A stretch of 64,000 nucleotides of DNA from Demequina lutea (GCF_013409005.1 NZ_JACBZO010000001.1:744001-808000), one strand, 5' to 3'; positions 1-13,499 are shown, counted from the stretch's first letter. Program-made: numbers and translations. Notes: generated by a model not told the origin, from the letters alone.

Positions 1-947
<947 letters not shown>

Positions 948-956
948 GGGGTCCAC

Positions 957-3900
957 GTGCTCGACGTTAACGAGTTCAGGGAACTACGCATTGGTCTGGC
1001 CTCTGCAGAGGACATTCGTACGTGGTCACACGGCGAGGTGAAGAAGCCGGAGACGATCAACTACCGCACGCTCAAGCCAGAGAAGGACGGGCTGTTCTGC
1101 GAGAAGATCTTTGGCCCCACCCGTGACTGGGAATGTGGCTGCGGCAAGTACAAGCGTGTCCGCTACCGCGGCATCGTCTGTGAGCGCTGCGGCGTCGAGG
1201 TGACCCGTTCCAAGGTGCGCCGTGAGCGCATGGGTCACATCGAGCTTGCAGCTCCCGTGACGCACATCTGGTACTTCAAGGGTGTTCCTTCTCGCCTCGG
1301 CTACCTCCTCGACCTTGCCCCCAAGGACCTCGAGAAGGTCATCTACTTTGCGGCCTACATGGTCACCGAGGTTGATGTCGACGGCCGTCACGAGGATCTG
1401 CCTCAGCTCCGCAACGAGCTCGAGCAGGAGAAGAAGCACCTCACCAACCAGCGCGACCTCGGCATCAACGAGCGTGCAGAGAAGTTGGAAAAGGACCTGG
1501 CCGAGCTTGAGGCCGAGGGTTCAAAGGCCGACGCCAAGCGCAAGGTCAAGGACTCCGCAGAGCGCGAGATGGCGAACATCCGCAAGCGCTTTGATGCGGA
1601 GATCGACCGCCTCACCGCGGTGTTCGACCGCTTCGTCGGACTCAAGGTCCAGGACCTCGAGGGCGACGAGTTGCTGTACCGCGAGCTCTCGCGCCGCTAC
1701 GGCTCGTACTTCAAGGGTGCGATGGGTGCCGAGGCCATTCAGCGTCGTCTGAATGACTTCGACCTTGCGGCCGAGCAGGACAACCTGCGCGACATCATCG
1801 CCAACGGCAAGGGCCAGCGCAAGACGCGCGCGCTCAAGCGCCTCAAGGTGGTCAACGCGTTCCTCACCACGACGAACCACCCGACCGGCATGGTGCTCGA
1901 CGCCGTTCCCGTGATTCCCCCCGACCTGCGTCCGATGGTGCAGTTGGACGGTGGCCGCTTTGCGACCTCCGACCTCAACGACCTCTACCGCCGTGTCATC
2001 AACCGCAACAACCGCCTGAAGCGTCTGCTGGATCTCGGTGCCCCCGAGATCATCGTGAATAACGAGAAGCGCATGCTCCAGGAAGCCGTTGACGCGTTGT
2101 TCGACAACGGTCGTCGCGGTCGCCCCGTTACGGGTCCAGGAAACCGCCCCCTCAAGTCCATCTCGGACATGCTCAAGGGCAAGCAGGGGCGCTTCCGTCA
2201 GAACCTGCTCGGCAAGCGCGTCGACTACTCGGGCCGTTCGGTCATCGTCGTCGGCCCCAGGCTCAAGCTGCACCAGTGCGGTCTGCCCAAGCAGATGGCG
2301 CTCGAGCTCTTCAAGCCCTTCGTCATGAAGCGCCTCGTCGAGCTCAACCACGCGCAGAACATCAAGTCTGCGAAGCGCATGGTCGAGCGTTCACGCCCCG
2401 AGGTGTGGGACGTGCTCGAAGAGGTCATCCGCGAGCACCCCGTGCTGCTCAACCGCGCGCCGACGCTTCACCGCCTGGGCATCCAGGCGTTTGAGCCTCA
2501 GCTCGTTGAGGGCAAGGCCATCCACCTGCACCCGCTCGTCTGTGCGGCGTTCAACGCCGACTTCGACGGTGACCAGATGGCGGTCCACCTGCCGCTGAGC
2601 GCGGAGGCGCAGGCCGAGGCCCGCATCCTCATGCTCTCGAGCAACAACATCCTGAAGCCGTCCGATGGCCGACCGGTGACCATGCCCACCCAGGACATGA
2701 TCATCGGCCTGTACCACCTGACGCTCATGAAGCCAGGCGCCAAGGGCGAGGGTCTCGCGTTCGGCTCCGAGGCGGAGGCCGTCATGGCCCTCGACGCGGG
2801 CGTCATCACCATCGGCACCGAGGTTCTCCTCCGCGTCGACGGCGAGACGGTTCCGCCGGCAGGCTGGCCCACGCCAGAGGGCTGGAAGTTCGGCGACATT
2901 GTCACGCTGAAGACGACCCTTGGTCGGGCCATCTTCAATGGGCTCCTTCCCGTGTCCTTCCCGTACGTGAACCGCGACGTCGACAAGAAGGTTCTTGCCG
3001 ACATCGTCAACACCCTCGCGGAGCGCTACGAGAAGGTCGAGGTCGCCGCATCGCTCGATGCTCTGAAGGCCTCGGGCTTCCACTGGGCGACCCGTTCGGG
3101 CGTGACGATCGCCATCGGCGACGTCGTAACTCCCGCGAACAAGCAGGAGATCCTCGACCGCTACGAGACGCAGGCCGCGAAGGTGCAGGACCAGTACGAC
3201 AACGGTCTGATCACCAACCCGGAGCGTCGCCAGGAGCTCATCGAGATCTGGACGCGTGCCACCAACGAGGTGGACGTCGAGATGCGCAAGTCCTTCCCGA
3301 AGTACAACACCGTGCAGACGATGGTCGGCTCGGGTGCTCGTGGTAACTGGATGCAGGTGCGTCAGATCGCCGGTATGCGTGGTCTGGTGTCGAACCCGAA
3401 GGGCGAGATTATTCCTCGCCCCATCAAGTCGAACTACCGCGAGGGCCTGTCGGTTCTTGAGTACTTCATCGCCACCCACGGTGCCCGCAAGGGCCTCGCG
3501 GACACGGCGCTGCGTACCGCCGACTCGGGTTACCTCACGCGTCGTCTGGTGGACGTGTCTCAGGACGTCATCGTGCGCGAGGACGACTGTGGGACCGACC
3601 GTGGCCTCACGATGCCGATCGTCGAGACCGACCCTGCAGGCAACGTCGTTCAGCACGAGCGCGTGGCCACCTCGGTGTTCGCTCGCACGCTTGCGACCGA
3701 CGTTGTGGGCGCGGACGGCAAGGTGCTGGCCAAGGCGGGCATCGACATTGGCGACGCCGCTCTTGACACGCTCATTGCCGGTGGCATCACGGAGGTCAAG
3801 GTCCGCTCGGTCCTGACCTGCGTCTCCGCGGTGGGCACGTGTGCCCAGTGCTACGGACGGTCGCTCGCGACCCGTGAACTCGTCGACATTGGCGAGGCCG

Positions 3901-4832
3901 TCGGCATCATCGCGGCCCAGTCGATCGGTGAGCCAGGTACCCAGCTGACGATGCGCACGTTCCACACCGGTGGTGTGGCATCGGCCGATGACATCACGCA
4001 GGGTCTTCCTCGCGTCCAGGAGCTGTTCGAGGCCCGCACCCCCAAGGGTGAGGCCCCGATCGCCGAGGTCGCGGGTCGGATGAATGTGGATGACACGGAG
4101 GCCACGCGCCGCCTCGTCATCACGCCAGACAACGGCGACGAGCCGATCTCGTACCCGGTCACCAAGCGTTCGCGCCTGGTGGTTCAGGACGGCGAGCACG
4201 TCGAGGTGGGCCAACAGCTCATCGCGGGTGCTGTCGACCCGAAGAACGTGCTGCGCATCCTCGGCCCCCGCGCCACCCAGAAGCACCTGGTGGACGAGGT
4301 CCAGCGGGTGTACCGCTCGCAGGGTGTGGAGATCCACGACAAGCACATCGAGGTCATCGTGCGGCAGATGTTGCGTCGCGTGACGGTTCTCGACTCCGGT
4401 GAGACGAACCTGCTTCCCGGCGAGCTCGCCGAGCGTAGCCGCTTCGAGAACGCCAACCGTGAGACCGTGAAGAAGGGCGGCAAGGCAGCATCTGCCCGCC
4501 CCGAGCTCATGGGTATCACCAAGGCGTCGCTTGCCACCGAGTCGTGGTTGTCTGCGGCTTCGTTCCAGGAGACCACGCGAGTCCTCACGGAGGCGGCGTT
4601 GTCGGGCAAGTCCGACTCGCTTCTTGGCCTCAAGGAGAACGTCATCCTTGGAAAGCTCATCCCCGCCGGTACCGGCCTGGCCCGCTACCGCGGCGCCACG
4701 GTCACCCCGACCGAGGACGCCAAGGCAAACCTCTTCCCGACCTTTGGGTACGAGGAGTGGGACGGACAGTTCTTCTCTGAAGGCACCGGCGAGGCTGTGC
4801 GCCTTGAGGAGTTCAACTTCCCGCGCGAGTAG
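957..4832 (+). CDS. rpoC: RNA polymerase beta' subunit
   Basis: Largest catalytic subunit of RNA polymerase, 1291 aa, which is normal for actinobacteria. The N-terminal zinc site is visible as [19 protein letters not shown] near residues 60-78. The catalytic Mg-binding loop NADFDGDQM lies near residue 530. The second cysteine cluster ([14 protein letters not shown]) lies near residue 960, followed by the trigger-loop and bridge-helix region containing [16 protein letters not shown]. The GTG start at 957 has AAGGGG at 946-951, which overlaps the rpoB stop, so translation is probably coupled. The protein ends NFPRE and is followed closely by a terminator hairpin. Confidence 0.99.
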   Translation: MLDVNEFRELRIGLASAEDIRTWSHGEVKKPETINYRTLKPEKDGLFCEKIFGPTRDWECGCGKYKRVRYRGIVCERCGVEVTRSKVRRERMGHIELAAPVTHIWYFKGVPSRLGYLLDLAPKDLEKVIYFAAYMVTEVDVDGRHEDLPQLRNELEQEKKHLTNQRDLGINERAEKLEKDLAELEAEGSKADAKRKVKDSAEREMANIRKRFDAEIDRLTAVFDRFVGLKVQDLEGDELLYRELSRRYGSYFKGAMGAEAIQRRLNDFDLAAEQDNLRDIIANGKGQRKTRALKRLKVVNAFLTTTNHPTGMVLDAVPVIPPDLRPMVQLDGGRFATSDLNDLYRRVINRNNRLKRLLDLGAPEIIVNNEKRMLQEAVDALFDNGRRGRPVTGPGNRPLKSISDMLKGKQGRFRQNLLGKRVDYSGRSVIVVGPRLKLHQCGLPKQMALELFKPFVMKRLVELNHAQNIKSAKRMVERSRPEVWDVLEEVIREHPVLLNRAPTLHRLGIQAFEPQLVEGKAIHLHPLVCAAFNADFDGDQMAVHLPLSAEAQAEARILMLSSNNILKPSDGRPVTMPTQDMIIGLYHLTLMKPGAKGEGLAFGSEAEAVMALDAGVITIGTEVLLRVDGETVPPAGWPTPEGWKFGDIVTLKTTLGRAIFNGLLPVSFPYVNRDVDKKVLADIVNTLAERYEKVEVAASLDALKASGFHWATRSGVTIAIGDVVTPANKQEILDRYETQAAKVQDQYDNGLITNPERRQELIEIWTRATNEVDVEMRKSFPKYNTVQTMVGSGARGNWMQVRQIAGMRGLVSNPKGEIIPRPIKSNYREGLSVLEYFIATHGARKGLADTALRTADSGYLTRRLVDVSQDVIVREDDCGTDRGLTMPIVETDPAGNVVQHERVATSVFARTLATDVVGADGKVLAKAGIDIGDAALDTLIAGGITEVKVRSVLTCVSAVGTCAQCYGRSLATRELVDIGEAVGIIAAQSIGEPGTQLTMRTFHTGGVASADDITQGLPRVQELFEARTPKGEAPIAEVAGRMNVDDTEATRRLVITPDNGDEPISYPVTKRSRLVVQDGEHVEVGQQLIAGAVDPKNVLRILGPRATQKHLVDEVQRVYRSQGVEIHDKHIEVIVRQMLRRVTVLDSGETNLLPGELAERSRFENANRETVKKGGKAASARPELMGITKASLATESWLSAASFQETTRVLTEAALSGKSDSLLGLKENVILGKLIPAGTGLARYRGATVTPTEDAKANLFPTFGYEEWDGQFFSEGTGEAVRLEEFNFPRE

Positions 4833-4850
4833 TCACGCAGGAGTTCACGC

Positions 4851-4887
4851 GAAGGCCCCCGTCACCCTTGTGGTGGCAGGGGCCTTC
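4851..4887 (+). terminator. Rho-independent-type terminator after rpoC
   Basis: GAAGGCCCC at 4851-4859 pairs with GGGGCCTTC at 4879-4887, with a further CACC/GGTG pairing inside the loop. It lies 19 bases after the rpoC stop. There is no run of T after it, as is common in high-GC actinobacteria. The same GAAGGCC-type stem recurs after tuf and groES. Confidence 0.75.
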
Positions 4888-5021
4888 GTGCGTTGGTGGG
4901 CGCACCCCTCCTCCGGTGGATCGACACCGGCAGGACAGGCAGCCGGCGATGTGGGAGCCCGCCGGACCACGGTGTGACCGACGCGACACAGATTCTCCTG
5001 CACCTCGCGAGATAAGCGCCG

Positions 5022-5282
5022 ATGGGATCCGCAAGAACAGGTGACAAGCCGTGGAGCGCCATTGTGAAGCACATTCGGAGAGCAGTGATGGTGATCGGTG
5101 TGAGCGCAGCGATGATGGTGGTGCCGATTGAGCCCTTGTGGGCCCGGTTGGTGGCGGCGATGGGCTCAGCGCCCAAGGATGACTCGTTGATCAGGTTCCT
5201 GACGTGGTGGGCCGCCGCAGCAATCGTTTTGTGCGCAGGCTTGAGTGCGTTTGCGATGCACCAGAACTCCCGCGCACACTAG
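5022..5282 (+). CDS. Possible small two-helix membrane protein
   Basis: I do not recognise a family. The frame encodes at most 86 aa with two hydrophobic stretches (about residues 22-45 and 62-80) that could each span the membrane, and a charged C-terminus. The ATG at 5022 has no clear ribosome binding site. A GTG at 5064 has GGAG at 5053-5056 seven bases ahead and would give 72 aa beginning MKHIRRAVMVIG, which may be the real start. It stands alone between the rpoC terminator and the rpsL promoter, so it would need its own promoter, which I cannot point to. It may be a chance frame. Confidence 0.35.
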   Translation: MGSARTGDKPWSAIVKHIRRAVMVIGVSAAMMVVPIEPLWARLVAAMGSAPKDDSLIRFLTWWAAAAIVLCAGLSAFAMHQNSRAH

Positions 5283-5385
5283 ATTCCGAGCGCGCAAGGG
5301 GGCGACAGAGATCGCGCGAAGACGACTATGATGGTGTAGTTGTGCCGCGATCTCGGCGGCGGCTGCTAGCACGGGTCGTTCCGCT

Positions 5386-5414
5386 TTGACTGGAGGCGTG
5401 CCGCCGGGTATCGT
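5386..5414 (+). promoter_or_regulatory. Promoter of the str operon (rpsL)
   Basis: TTGACT at 5386-5391 and TATCGT at 5409-5414 are separated by 17 bases, a good match to a housekeeping sigma promoter. Transcription would begin near 5421 and leave a leader of about 128 bases before the rpsL GTG at 5549. Confidence 0.65.
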
Positions 5415-5424
5415 AGATGCTCGT

Positions 5425-5504
5425 GCCCGCGTCGTCGGGCCCTCTTGTGTGCCTTTCCGGAGGCACCACCCATCAGGTGCGACACGCCCGGGCGCGGGGG
5501 TCGG
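5425..5504 (+). promoter_or_regulatory. Structured 5' leader of rpsL operon with shared hairpin motif
   Basis: Three hairpins follow one another in the untranslated leader: GCCCG/CGGGC at 5425-5440, GTGCCT/AGGCAC at 5449-5466, and a 28-base motif at 5477-5504. The last folds with CGAC (5480-5483) against GTCG (5500-5503) and CCCG (5487-5490) against CGGG (5495-5498). The same 28 bases, with a single difference in the loop, occur ahead of rpsJ at 10245-10272, at nearly the same distance from the start codon (44 versus 42 bases). This argues for a shared regulatory RNA element, perhaps a ribosomal-protein binding site or attenuator. Confidence 0.7.
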
Positions 5505-5548
5505 GCCGACGACACGATCAGCGTTCAGTATCTACAGACGGAGAAGTA

Positions 5549-5926
5549 GTGCCTACGATTCAGCAGTTGGTGCGCAAGGGGAGGACCCCCAAGGCGTCCA
5601 AGACCAAGACTCCTGCCCTCAAGGGCAGCCCTCAGCGTCGCGGCGTTTGCACGCGCGTCTACACCACCACGCCCAAGAAGCCGAACTCGGCTCTGCGCAA
5701 GGTGGCTCGTGTGCGCTTGTCGTCTGGCATCGAGGTCACGGCATACATTCCCGGCGAGGGCCACAACCTGCAGGAGCACTCGATCGTGCTCGTGCGTGGC
5801 GGTCGCGTGAAGGACCTTCCCGGCGTGCGTTACAAGATCGTGCGCGGCTCGCTCGACACCCAGGGCGTGAAGAACCGCAAGCAGGCTCGCAGCCGTTATG
5901 GCGCGAAGATGGAGAAGAAGAAGTAA
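5549..5926 (+). CDS. rpsL: 30S ribosomal protein S12
   Basis: Decoding-centre protein of the small subunit, 125 aa, the normal actinobacterial length. The conserved [18 protein letters not shown] segment and the [11 protein letters not shown] loop, both streptomycin-resistance hot spots, are intact. The frame stays open upstream, but the GTG at 5549, giving [12 protein letters not shown], matches the family start; the upstream part lies in the structured leader. Its TAA overlaps the ATG of rpsG (TAATG at 5924-5928), so S7 is probably translated by coupling. It is the first gene of the str operon. Confidence 0.98.
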   Translation: MPTIQQLVRKGRTPKASKTKTPALKGSPQRRGVCTRVYTTTPKKPNSALRKVARVRLSSGIEVTAYIPGEGHNLQEHSIVLVRGGRVKDLPGVRYKIVRGSLDTQGVKNRKQARSRYGAKMEKKK

Positions 5927-6396
5927 TGCCTCGCAAGGGACCGGCGCCAAAGCGCCCAATCGTCATTGACCCGGTGTACGGCGCTCCCGTCGTCACCCAG
6001 CTCATCAACAAGGTGTTGCTCGACGGCAAGCGCTCGGTCGCGGAAGCGATCGTCTACGGCGCTCTCGAAGGCGTCAAGGAGAAGAGCGGCCAGGACCCCG
6101 TGGCCGTGCTCAAGCGCGCCATGGACAACGTGCGCCCCGCGCTCGAGGTCCGCTCGCGTCGCGTCGGTGGAGCCACCTACCAGGTGCCCGTCGATGTCCG
6201 CCCCGTCCGCGCCACCACGCTGTCGCTGCGCTGGCTCGTCGACTTCTCGCGCAAGCGCCGCGAGAACACGATGACCGAGCGCCTCATGAACGAACTCCTC
6301 GACGCGTCCAACGGCCTTGGTGCCGCTGTGAAGCGCCGCGAGGACATGCACAAGATGGCCGAGTCGAACAAGGCGTTCGCGCACTACCGCTGGTAG
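5926..6396 (+). CDS. rpsG: 30S ribosomal protein S7
   Basis: Primary 16S rRNA-binding protein that nucleates assembly of the 30S head, 156 aa as expected. It begins [12 protein letters not shown] and contains the conserved [13 protein letters not shown] segment and the [10 protein letters not shown] helix, ending AFAHYRW. The ATG at 5926 shares its A with the rpsL stop. The frame is open upstream in the rpsL region, but that part is a shadow. In other bacteria S7 represses its own operon, so it is a candidate ligand for the leader or the rpsL-rpsG junction. Confidence 0.98.
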   Translation: MPRKGPAPKRPIVIDPVYGAPVVTQLINKVLLDGKRSVAEAIVYGALEGVKEKSGQDPVAVLKRAMDNVRPALEVRSRRVGGATYQVPVDVRPVRATTLSLRWLVDFSRKRRENTMTERLMNELLDASNGLGAAVKRREDMHKMAESNKAFAHYRW

Positions 6397-6445
6397 TCGC
6401 CGCCGCGTTCGACGCCTCAAACAAAGACTTAAGGGAGACCCACTC

Positions 6446-8560
6446 GTGGCACAGGACGTGCTCACGGACCTGAGTAAGGTTCGTAACTTCGGCATCATGG
6501 CTCACATCGATGCGGGCAAGACCACCACCACCGAGCGGATCCTGTTCTACACGGGTATCACGTACAAGATCGGTGAAGTTCACGACGGTGCGGCCACGAT
6601 GGACTGGATGGCGCAGGAGCAAGAGCGCGGCATCACCATTACGTCTGCGGCGACGACGTGCTTCTGGGACAACGTCCAGCTGAACATCATCGACACCCCC
6701 GGACACGTTGACTTCACGGTCGAGGTCGAGCGCAACCTGCGCATCCTTGACGGTGCCGTCGCCGTCTTCGACGGCAAGGAGGGCGTAGAGCCCCAGTCCG
6801 AGACCGTCTGGCGTCAGGCCGACAAGTACAACGTGCCCCGCATCTGCTTCGTCAACAAGATGGACAAGATCGGCGCCGACTTCTACTTCACGGTCGAGAC
6901 CATCAAGAAGCGCCTCGGCGCGAAGCCGCTCGTCATTCAACTGCCGATCGGTTCCGAGGGCGACTTCGTCGGCGTCGTGGACCTCATCGAGATGCGCGCG
7001 CTCGTGTGGCCCGGCGACTCCAAGGGCGACGTGACGCTCGGAGCCAAGTACGAGATCGAAGAGATCCCTGCCGACATGTTGGAAAAGGCCAAGGCGTACC
7101 GCCTGGAACTGGTCGAGGCAGTGGCGGATGCGAGTGACGAGCTTCTTGAGAAGTTCCTCGGCGGCGAAGAACTCACGGTTGCCGAGATCAAGAAGGGCAT
7201 CCGCAAGATGGTGCTCGGCTCGGAGCTGTATCCGGTGCTCTGTGGCTCCGCGTTCAAGAACCGCGGCGTCCAGCCGATGCTCGACGCGGTCGTCGACTAC
7301 CTTCCGTGCCCGACCGACATGCCCGCGATCGAGGGTCACGCCCTCGGTGACGTGGACACCGTCGTCGAGCGCCACGCTGACGCGTCGGAGCCGTTCTCGG
7401 CCCTTGCGTTCAAGATCATGACGCACCCGTTCTTCGGTCGCCTGACGTACATTCGCGTGTACTCCGGCCACGCCGATTCGGGTGCCGCGATGTTGAACGC
7501 CACCAAGGACAAGAAGGAGCGCATCGGGAAGATTTTCCAGATGCACGCCAACAAGGAGAACCCGGTCGACTCGGTCACCGCGGGTCACATCTACGCGGTG
7601 ATTGGTCTCAAGGACACCACCACGGGTGACACCCTGTGCGACGCTCAGCACCCTGTGGTGCTGGAGTCGATGACGTTCCCCGAGCCCGTGATTCACGTGG
7701 CCGTCGAGCCCAAGACCAAGGGCGACCAAGAGAAGATGTCGCTCGCCATCCAGAAGTTGGCTGAAGAGGACCCCACGTTCCGCGTGCGCCTCGACATCGA
7801 CTCCGGCCAGACCATCATCTCCGGTATGGGCGAGCTTCACCTCGACATCATCGTGGACCGCATGAAGCGCGAGTTCAAGGTCGACGCCAACGTGGGCAAG
7901 CCCCAGGTGGCGTACCGCGAGACGATTCGCCGCGCCGTCATGAAGTACGACTACACGCACAAGAAGCAGACCGGTGGTTCTGGTCAGTTCGCCAAGGTGC
8001 AGATCAACCTTGAGCCGCTGGAAGCCGGTTCCGAGCTTCAGTACGAGTTTGTCAACGGTGTCACGGGTGGTCGCGTGCCGAGGGAGTACATCCCGTCGGT
8101 CGATGCGGGCATCCAGGACGCCATGCAGCTCGGCATTCTCGCGGGCTTCCCGATGGTGGGCATCAAGGCCACTCTGACCGATGGCGCCTACCACGACGTC
8201 GACTCCTCGGAGATGGCGTTCAAGATCGCTGGGTCGATGGTGTTCAAGGAGGCCGCGCGTAAGGCGGACCCCGCACTTCTCGAGCCCATCATGGCCGTCG
8301 AGGTTCGTACGCCCGAGGACTACATGGGCGACGTCATCGGCGACCTCAACTCGCGTCGCGGCCAGATCCGTTCCATGACGGATGCCGTCGGCGTGAAGGT
8401 CATTGACTCTTTGGTGCCGTTGTCGGAGATGTTCGGCTACGTGGGCGACCTGCGGTCTCGTACCCAGGGCCGTGCCGTGTACTCGATGACATTTGACAGC
8501 TATGCCGAGGTGCCTCGTAACGTTGCCGAGGAAATCATTGCCAAGACCCGGGGCGAGTAG
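6446..8560 (+). CDS. fusA: Elongation factor G
   Basis: GTPase that drives ribosomal translocation and, with RRF, recycling; 704 aa, full length. G1 is AHIDAGKTT near residue 19, the switch II region is DTPGHVDF, and G4 is NKMD. The C-terminal domains IV and V follow without interruption. The GTG start at 6446 has AAGGGAG at 6431-6437, eight bases ahead. It is the third gene of the str operon, 49 bases after rpsG and 122 bases before tuf. Confidence 0.99.
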   Translation: MAQDVLTDLSKVRNFGIMAHIDAGKTTTTERILFYTGITYKIGEVHDGAATMDWMAQEQERGITITSAATTCFWDNVQLNIIDTPGHVDFTVEVERNLRILDGAVAVFDGKEGVEPQSETVWRQADKYNVPRICFVNKMDKIGADFYFTVETIKKRLGAKPLVIQLPIGSEGDFVGVVDLIEMRALVWPGDSKGDVTLGAKYEIEEIPADMLEKAKAYRLELVEAVADASDELLEKFLGGEELTVAEIKKGIRKMVLGSELYPVLCGSAFKNRGVQPMLDAVVDYLPCPTDMPAIEGHALGDVDTVVERHADASEPFSALAFKIMTHPFFGRLTYIRVYSGHADSGAAMLNATKDKKERIGKIFQMHANKENPVDSVTAGHIYAVIGLKDTTTGDTLCDAQHPVVLESMTFPEPVIHVAVEPKTKGDQEKMSLAIQKLAEEDPTFRVRLDIDSGQTIISGMGELHLDIIVDRMKREFKVDANVGKPQVAYRETIRRAVMKYDYTHKKQTGGSGQFAKVQINLEPLEAGSELQYEFVNGVTGGRVPREYIPSVDAGIQDAMQLGILAGFPMVGIKATLTDGAYHDVDSSEMAFKIAGSMVFKEAARKADPALLEPIMAVEVRTPEDYMGDVIGDLNSRRGQIRSMTDAVGVKVIDSLVPLSEMFGYVGDLRSRTQGRAVYSMTFDSYAEVPRNVAEEIIAKTRGE

Positions 8561-8682
8561 TCCCACCGGTTGAAAACCAGAAACAATAACGACCAGTAGG
8601 GAAGACGAACCCGGCGAAGGCCCCGGCCAAAGCGCGTATCTTATTCACTACCCGAGTCTCATCATCACAGGAGGAAGCCAGC

Positions 8683-9873
<1,191 letters not shown>

Positions 9874-9908
9874 TTAAACGCAGCTGCGTTCTTAGCAACT
9901 GCTGCACA

Positions 9909-9940
9909 CGAAGGCCCCCGGCTCGTGCCGGGGGCCTTCG
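9909..9940 (+). terminator. Strong terminator closing the str operon
   Basis: A perfect 14-bp stem, 9909-9922 against 9927-9940, closed by a TCGT tetraloop and beginning CGAAGGCCCCC. It starts 36 bases after the tuf stop and is followed by a short T-containing tract. It is symmetrical enough to act on both strands. Confidence 0.9.
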
Positions 9941-10134
9941 TCGTTCCCCGTGGTGGCCCGGCTTCCGTTGGCATGCCGGTGGTCCGTGCTGGTGGCGCCC
10001 TGGGACGTGCCTGAAGGCGCTGCAGGGCGCCTTTGCCATCGGCAACACGACGGTAAGATGGAGCCTCCGGTGGCACGAAGTAGGATCGGCGTAGCACGCT
10101 GATGTCGTGCCGGGAGGCCCAAGGGCTGGCCACT

Positions 10135-10163
10135 TTGCATGTGGCGGACAGATCTGGCACACT
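10135..10163 (+). promoter_or_regulatory. Probable promoter of the S10 operon (rpsJ)
   Basis: TTGCAT at 10135-10140 and CACACT at 10158-10163 are separated by 17 bases. Transcription would start near 10169, exactly where a 7-bp hairpin begins (GGTTGCC at 10169-10175 with GGCAGCC at 10184-10190). The remaining 9874-10130 stretch holds the tuf terminator and nothing else I can identify. Confidence 0.5.
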
Positions 10164-10168
10164 AGTGC

Positions 10169-10272
10169 GGTTGCCTGTTATAGGGCAGCCAACCAACTCA
10201 CCGCCTCCCACGAGAAACCGTCTGGGCGCACGCGTGCCGTACTTGTGCGACACGCCCGAGCGCGGGGGTCGG
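10169..10272 (+). promoter_or_regulatory. Structured 5' leader of the S10 operon with shared hairpin motif
   Basis: The leader opens with a hairpin at 10169-10190 and carries at 10245-10272 the same 28-base motif found ahead of rpsL at 5477-5504. The only difference, A for G, falls in the predicted loop; both stem parts (CGAC/GTCG and CCCG/CGGG) are unchanged. The distance to the start codon of rpsJ is 42 bases. In other bacteria L4 autoregulates the S10 operon through its leader. Whether this element binds a protein or sets an anti-termination state is not shown by the sequence. Confidence 0.7.
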
Positions 10273-10314
10273 TGGATGACCATAGCTGTACGAGAGAAAA
10301 GGCAGAACCACGCC

Positions 10315-10623
10315 ATGGCGGGACAGAAGATCCGCATCAGGCTGAAGAGCTACGACCACGAGGTGATCGACTCTTCGGCCCGCAAGATCGTTGAAACGGT
10401 CACGCGCGCCGGTGCTTCGGTAGTGGGACCCGTCCCGCTGCCTACCGAGAAGAACGTGTTTGTCGTCATTCGTTCGCCCCACAAGTACAAGGACTCCCGC
10501 GAGCACTTCGAGATGCGCACACACAAGCGCCTCATCGACATCGTGGACCCGACGCCCAAGGCAGTCGATTCGCTCATGCGCCTCGACCTCCCCGCGGACG
10601 TCAACATCGAGATCAAGCTCTAA
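10315..10623 (+). CDS. rpsJ: 30S ribosomal protein S10
   Basis: Head protein of the small subunit, also the partner of NusB in anti-termination, 102 aa. The sequence [19 protein letters not shown] and the loop [19 protein letters not shown] are typical. The ATG at 10315 was chosen because it gives the family N-terminus; the frame remains open upstream through the leader. AAAAGG at 10297-10302 is a weak, rather distant ribosome binding site. It is the first gene of a transcript that runs through at least map. Confidence 0.98.
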   Translation: MAGQKIRIRLKSYDHEVIDSSARKIVETVTRAGASVVGPVPLPTEKNVFVVIRSPHKYKDSREHFEMRTHKRLIDIVDPTPKAVDSLMRLDLPADVNIEIKL

Positions 10624-10645
10624 AGGCCGTTAGGACTCATTCACC

Positions 10646-11308
10646 ATGAACACGACTTCCACTGCTCCGCGCGCGGTTTCCGCGTTGCTGGGTACGAAGC
10701 TGGGTATGACCCAGGTGTGGGACGAGCAGGGTCGGGTTGTCCCCGTCACCGTCGTCCAGGTCGACACCAACGTCGTCACCCAGGTGCGCAATGTCGAGAA
10801 GGATGGCTATGCAGCCATCCAGCTCGCCTTCGGCGCCATTGACCCCCGTAAGGTCACCAACCCGCTCAAGGGCCACTTCGAGGCTGCAGGCGTCACGCCT
10901 CGCCGCCACGTCGCCGAGGTCCGCACCGCGAACGCTTCCGAGTTCACGCTGGGCCAAGAGATCGCGGCCGATGCCTTCGAGGCCGGCCAGTTGGTCGACG
11001 TGACGGGCACCAGCAAGGGAAAGGGCTTCGCGGGTGTGATGAAGCGTCACGGCTTCCACGGCGTCGGCGCCTCCCACGGTGCCCACCGTAACCACCGCAA
11101 GCCCGGCTCGATCGGTGGCGCTTCGACGCCGTCGCGTGTCTTCAAGGGCATCAAGATGGCAGGCCGGATGGGTAGCGACCGCACGACGGTTCAGAACCTC
11201 CGCGTCCAGGCCGTCAACCTCGAGAAGGGCCTCATCCTTGTTAAGGGTGCGGTTCCCGGCAACAAGGGCGGCGTCGTGTTGATCCGTTCCGCTGTGAAGG
11301 GTGCGTGA
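10646..11308 (+). CDS. rplC: 50S ribosomal protein L3
   Basis: Early-assembly large-subunit protein whose loop reaches the peptidyl transferase centre, 220 aa. The loop segment [22 protein letters not shown] (positions about 11027-11090, key residues HGF...SHGAHR) and the GRMG motif are present. AGGA lies ten bases ahead of the ATG. It is followed four bases later by rplD. Confidence 0.98.
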   Translation: MNTTSTAPRAVSALLGTKLGMTQVWDEQGRVVPVTVVQVDTNVVTQVRNVEKDGYAAIQLAFGAIDPRKVTNPLKGHFEAAGVTPRRHVAEVRTANASEFTLGQEIAADAFEAGQLVDVTGTSKGKGFAGVMKRHGFHGVGASHGAHRNHRKPGSIGGASTPSRVFKGIKMAGRMGSDRTTVQNLRVQAVNLEKGLILVKGAVPGNKGGVVLIRSAVKGA

Positions 11309-11312
11309 GAGC

Positions 11313-12011
11313 ATGGCTGACACGCTGACTGTCGACGTCGTCGACGCCAAGGGCAAGAAGGCCGGCACCGCCGACCTGCCCGGCAACGTCTTTGACGTGA
11401 CCGCAAACATTCCTTTGATGCACCAGGTCGTCGTCGCCCAGCGCGCCGCCGCTCGCCAGGGCACCCACGCGACCAAGACGCGTGGCATGGTGTCCGGTGG
11501 TGGTAAGAAGCCGTTCAAGCAGAAGGGCACCGGTCGCGCTCGTCAGGGCTCCAGCCGCGCTCCTCAGATGACCGGCGGTGGCGTGGTCCACGGACCGCAG
11601 CCTCGCGACTACTCGCAGCGCACCCCCAAGAAGATGAAGGCCGCCGCCCTGCGCGGTGCCTTGTCCGACAGGGCTCGCGCCAACCGCGTTCACGTCGTCT
11701 CTTCGCTCGTGGCGGCAGGCGCCCCCTCGACCAGAGATGCCATGACCGCACTCGGTCTTGTCACCAATGGCCGTTCGGCGCTCGTGGTGCTTACGCGCTC
11801 CGACGAGGTCGCCTGGAAGTCGCTGCGCAACGCATCGGCCGTCCACGTGATCGCCGTTGACCAGCTCAACACCTACGACGTCCTCATTCACGACGACGTC
11901 GTCTTCACGGCGGACGCCCTCGCGGCGTTCCTCGCGGGCCCGGTTAAGGGTGCGTCGGTCAAGGCCGTCGCCACCGAGACCGAGGCTTCGGCCGCGGCGG
12001 AGGAGAACTAA
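11313..12011 (+). CDS. rplD: 50S ribosomal protein L4
   Basis: Large-subunit protein lining the exit tunnel, and in many bacteria the repressor of the S10 operon; 232 aa. The tunnel loop with [17 protein letters not shown] and GGGVVHGP is present near residues 65-95. I use the ATG at 11313 ([10 protein letters not shown]). An in-frame GTG at 11301 would overlap rplC and add only four residues. An Ala/Glu-rich tail ends the protein, and AGGAG near 12001 serves the next gene. Confidence 0.97.
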   Translation: MADTLTVDVVDAKGKKAGTADLPGNVFDVTANIPLMHQVVVAQRAAARQGTHATKTRGMVSGGGKKPFKQKGTGRARQGSSRAPQMTGGGVVHGPQPRDYSQRTPKKMKAAALRGALSDRARANRVHVVSSLVAAGAPSTRDAMTALGLVTNGRSALVVLTRSDEVAWKSLRNASAVHVIAVDQLNTYDVLIHDDVVFTADALAAFLAGPVKGASVKAVATETEASAAAEEN

Positions 12012-12012
12012 T

Positions 12013-12318
12013 ATGACCGCACTGGGCAAGGACCCCCGCGACATCTTGATCAAGCCGGTTGTCTCTGAGAAGAGCTACGGACTGATGGACCAGGGCAAGT
12101 ACACCTTCGAGGTGGACCCCCGTTCCAACAAGACCGAGATCAAGATTGCCGTCGAGAAGATCTTCGGCGTCAAGGTCACGTCTGTGAACACGATCAACCG
12201 CAAGGGCAAGACGCGCAAGACGCGTTTCGGCCTTGGCAAGCGCAAGGACGTCAAGCGCGCCATCATCACCGTTGCCGGTGACGAGGCCATTGACATCTTC
12301 AGCGGCCAGGCCAGCTAG
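12013..12318 (+). CDS. rplW: 50S ribosomal protein L23
   Basis: Protein at the tunnel exit, docking site for trigger factor and SRP; 101 aa. The segments [10 protein letters not shown] and [18 protein letters not shown], and the loop [20 protein letters not shown], are characteristic. The ATG at 12013 lies one base after the rplD stop, with AGGAG at 12001-12005 as ribosome binding site inside rplD. The longer frame upstream is a shadow of rplD. Confidence 0.97.
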   Translation: MTALGKDPRDILIKPVVSEKSYGLMDQGKYTFEVDPRSNKTEIKIAVEKIFGVKVTSVNTINRKGKTRKTRFGLGKRKDVKRAIITVAGDEAIDIFSGQAS

Positions 12319-12334
12319 GTAAGGAACAGGAACC

Positions 12335-13174
12335 ATGGCTATTCGCAAGTACAAGCCGACGACCCCGGGCCGTCGTGGCTCGTCTGTCGCCGACTTCGTC
12401 GAGGTAACCCGTTCGACGCCTGAGAAGTCGCTCGTTCGCCCCCTGACCAAGAAGGGTGGACGCAACAACACCGGTCGCATCACCACTCGTCACCAGGGTG
12501 GCGGACACAAGCGTGCCTACCGCGTGATCGACTTCCGTCGTCACGACAAGGACGGCATCCCCGCGAAGGTCGCTCACATCGAGTACGACCCCAACCGGAC
12601 CGCTCGCATCGCGCTTCTGCACTATGCAGACGGCGAGAAGCGGTACATCATCGCCCCCGACAAGCTGTCGCAGGGTGACGTGGTGGAGGCCGGTCCCAAC
12701 GCCGACATCAAGGCCGGCAACGCTCTTCCTTTGCGCAACATCCCGACCGGTACGGTCATTCACGCGATCGAGCTTCGCCCTGGTGGCGGCGCCCGGATTG
12801 CGCGTTCGGCAGGTGCAAAGGTTCAACTGGTTGCTAAGGATGGCCCCTACGCCCAGTTGCGTATGCCTTCCGGTGAAATCCGCAACGTCGACGTGCGCTG
12901 CCGCGCAACGGTCGGCGAGGTGGGTAACGCCGAGCAGTCCAACATCAACTGGGGTAAGGCCGGCCGCATGCGCTGGAAGGGCAAGCGCCCGACCGTCCGT
13001 GGTGTCGTCATGAACCCCGTGGACCACCCGCACGGTGGTGGCGAGGGCAAGACGTCCGGTGGACGTCACCCCGTCAGCCCGTGGGGCAAGCCTGAGGGTC
13101 GTACCCGTAGGGCCAACAAGGAAAGCGACAAGCTCATTGTTCGTCGCCGTCGTTCCGGCAAGAACAAGCGCTAA
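12335..13174 (+). CDS. rplB: 50S ribosomal protein L2
   Basis: Highly conserved protein beside the peptidyl transferase centre and at the subunit interface, 279 aa. The start [17 protein letters not shown], the central GDVVEAG segment and the C-terminal [13 protein letters not shown] with the critical histidine are all present. AAGGA at 12321-12325 precedes the ATG by nine bases. It sits in the standard S10 order between rplW and rpsS. Confidence 0.98.
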   Translation: MAIRKYKPTTPGRRGSSVADFVEVTRSTPEKSLVRPLTKKGGRNNTGRITTRHQGGGHKRAYRVIDFRRHDKDGIPAKVAHIEYDPNRTARIALLHYADGEKRYIIAPDKLSQGDVVEAGPNADIKAGNALPLRNIPTGTVIHAIELRPGGGARIARSAGAKVQLVAKDGPYAQLRMPSGEIRNVDVRCRATVGEVGNAEQSNINWGKAGRMRWKGKRPTVRGVVMNPVDHPHGGGEGKTSGGRHPVSPWGKPEGRTRRANKESDKLIVRRRRSGKNKR

Positions 13175-13188
13175 GGAGCCACTGGATC

Positions 13189-13467
13189 ATGCCTCGCAGT
13201 TTGAAGAAGGGCCCCTTTGTGGATGGCCACCTCCAGAAGAAGGTGGACGTTCAGAACGTCGCGGGTACCAAGACCGTTATCAAGACCTGGTCGCGCCGGA
13301 GTGTTATCACGCCGGACTTCCTTGGTCACACGTTTGCCGTGCACGACGGCCGCAAGCACGTCCCGGTGTTCGTCACCGAGGCGATGGTTGGGCACAAGCT
13401 CGGCGAATTCGCGCCTACGCGCACGTTCCGTAGCCACGTCAAGGACGACCGCAAGGGCCGCCGCTAA
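13189..13467 (+). CDS. rpsS: 30S ribosomal protein S19
   Basis: Small-subunit head protein that forms a complex with S13, 92 aa. The sequence begins [12 protein letters not shown] and includes the [13 protein letters not shown] segment. AAGGAG at 13173-13178, overlapping the rplB stop, is the ribosome binding site. Standard position in the S10 operon. Confidence 0.98.
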   Translation: MPRSLKKGPFVDGHLQKKVDVQNVAGTKTVIKTWSRRSVITPDFLGHTFAVHDGRKHVPVFVTEAMVGHKLGEFAPTRTFRSHVKDDRKGRR

Positions 13468-13499
13468 GGCGCGCCCAGAGATCACAGGAGTACATCAAC

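Noticed and set aside
2391..4346. A 651-codon minus-strand open frame opposite rpoC
   Set aside because: Shadow of the rpoC codon bias; no ribosome binding site and no recognisable protein.
6284..8566. A 760-codon open frame on the minus strand opposite fusA
   Set aside because: It mirrors fusA in the complementary codon register, a usual effect of G/C-rich third positions; its product shows no family features and fusA is certain.
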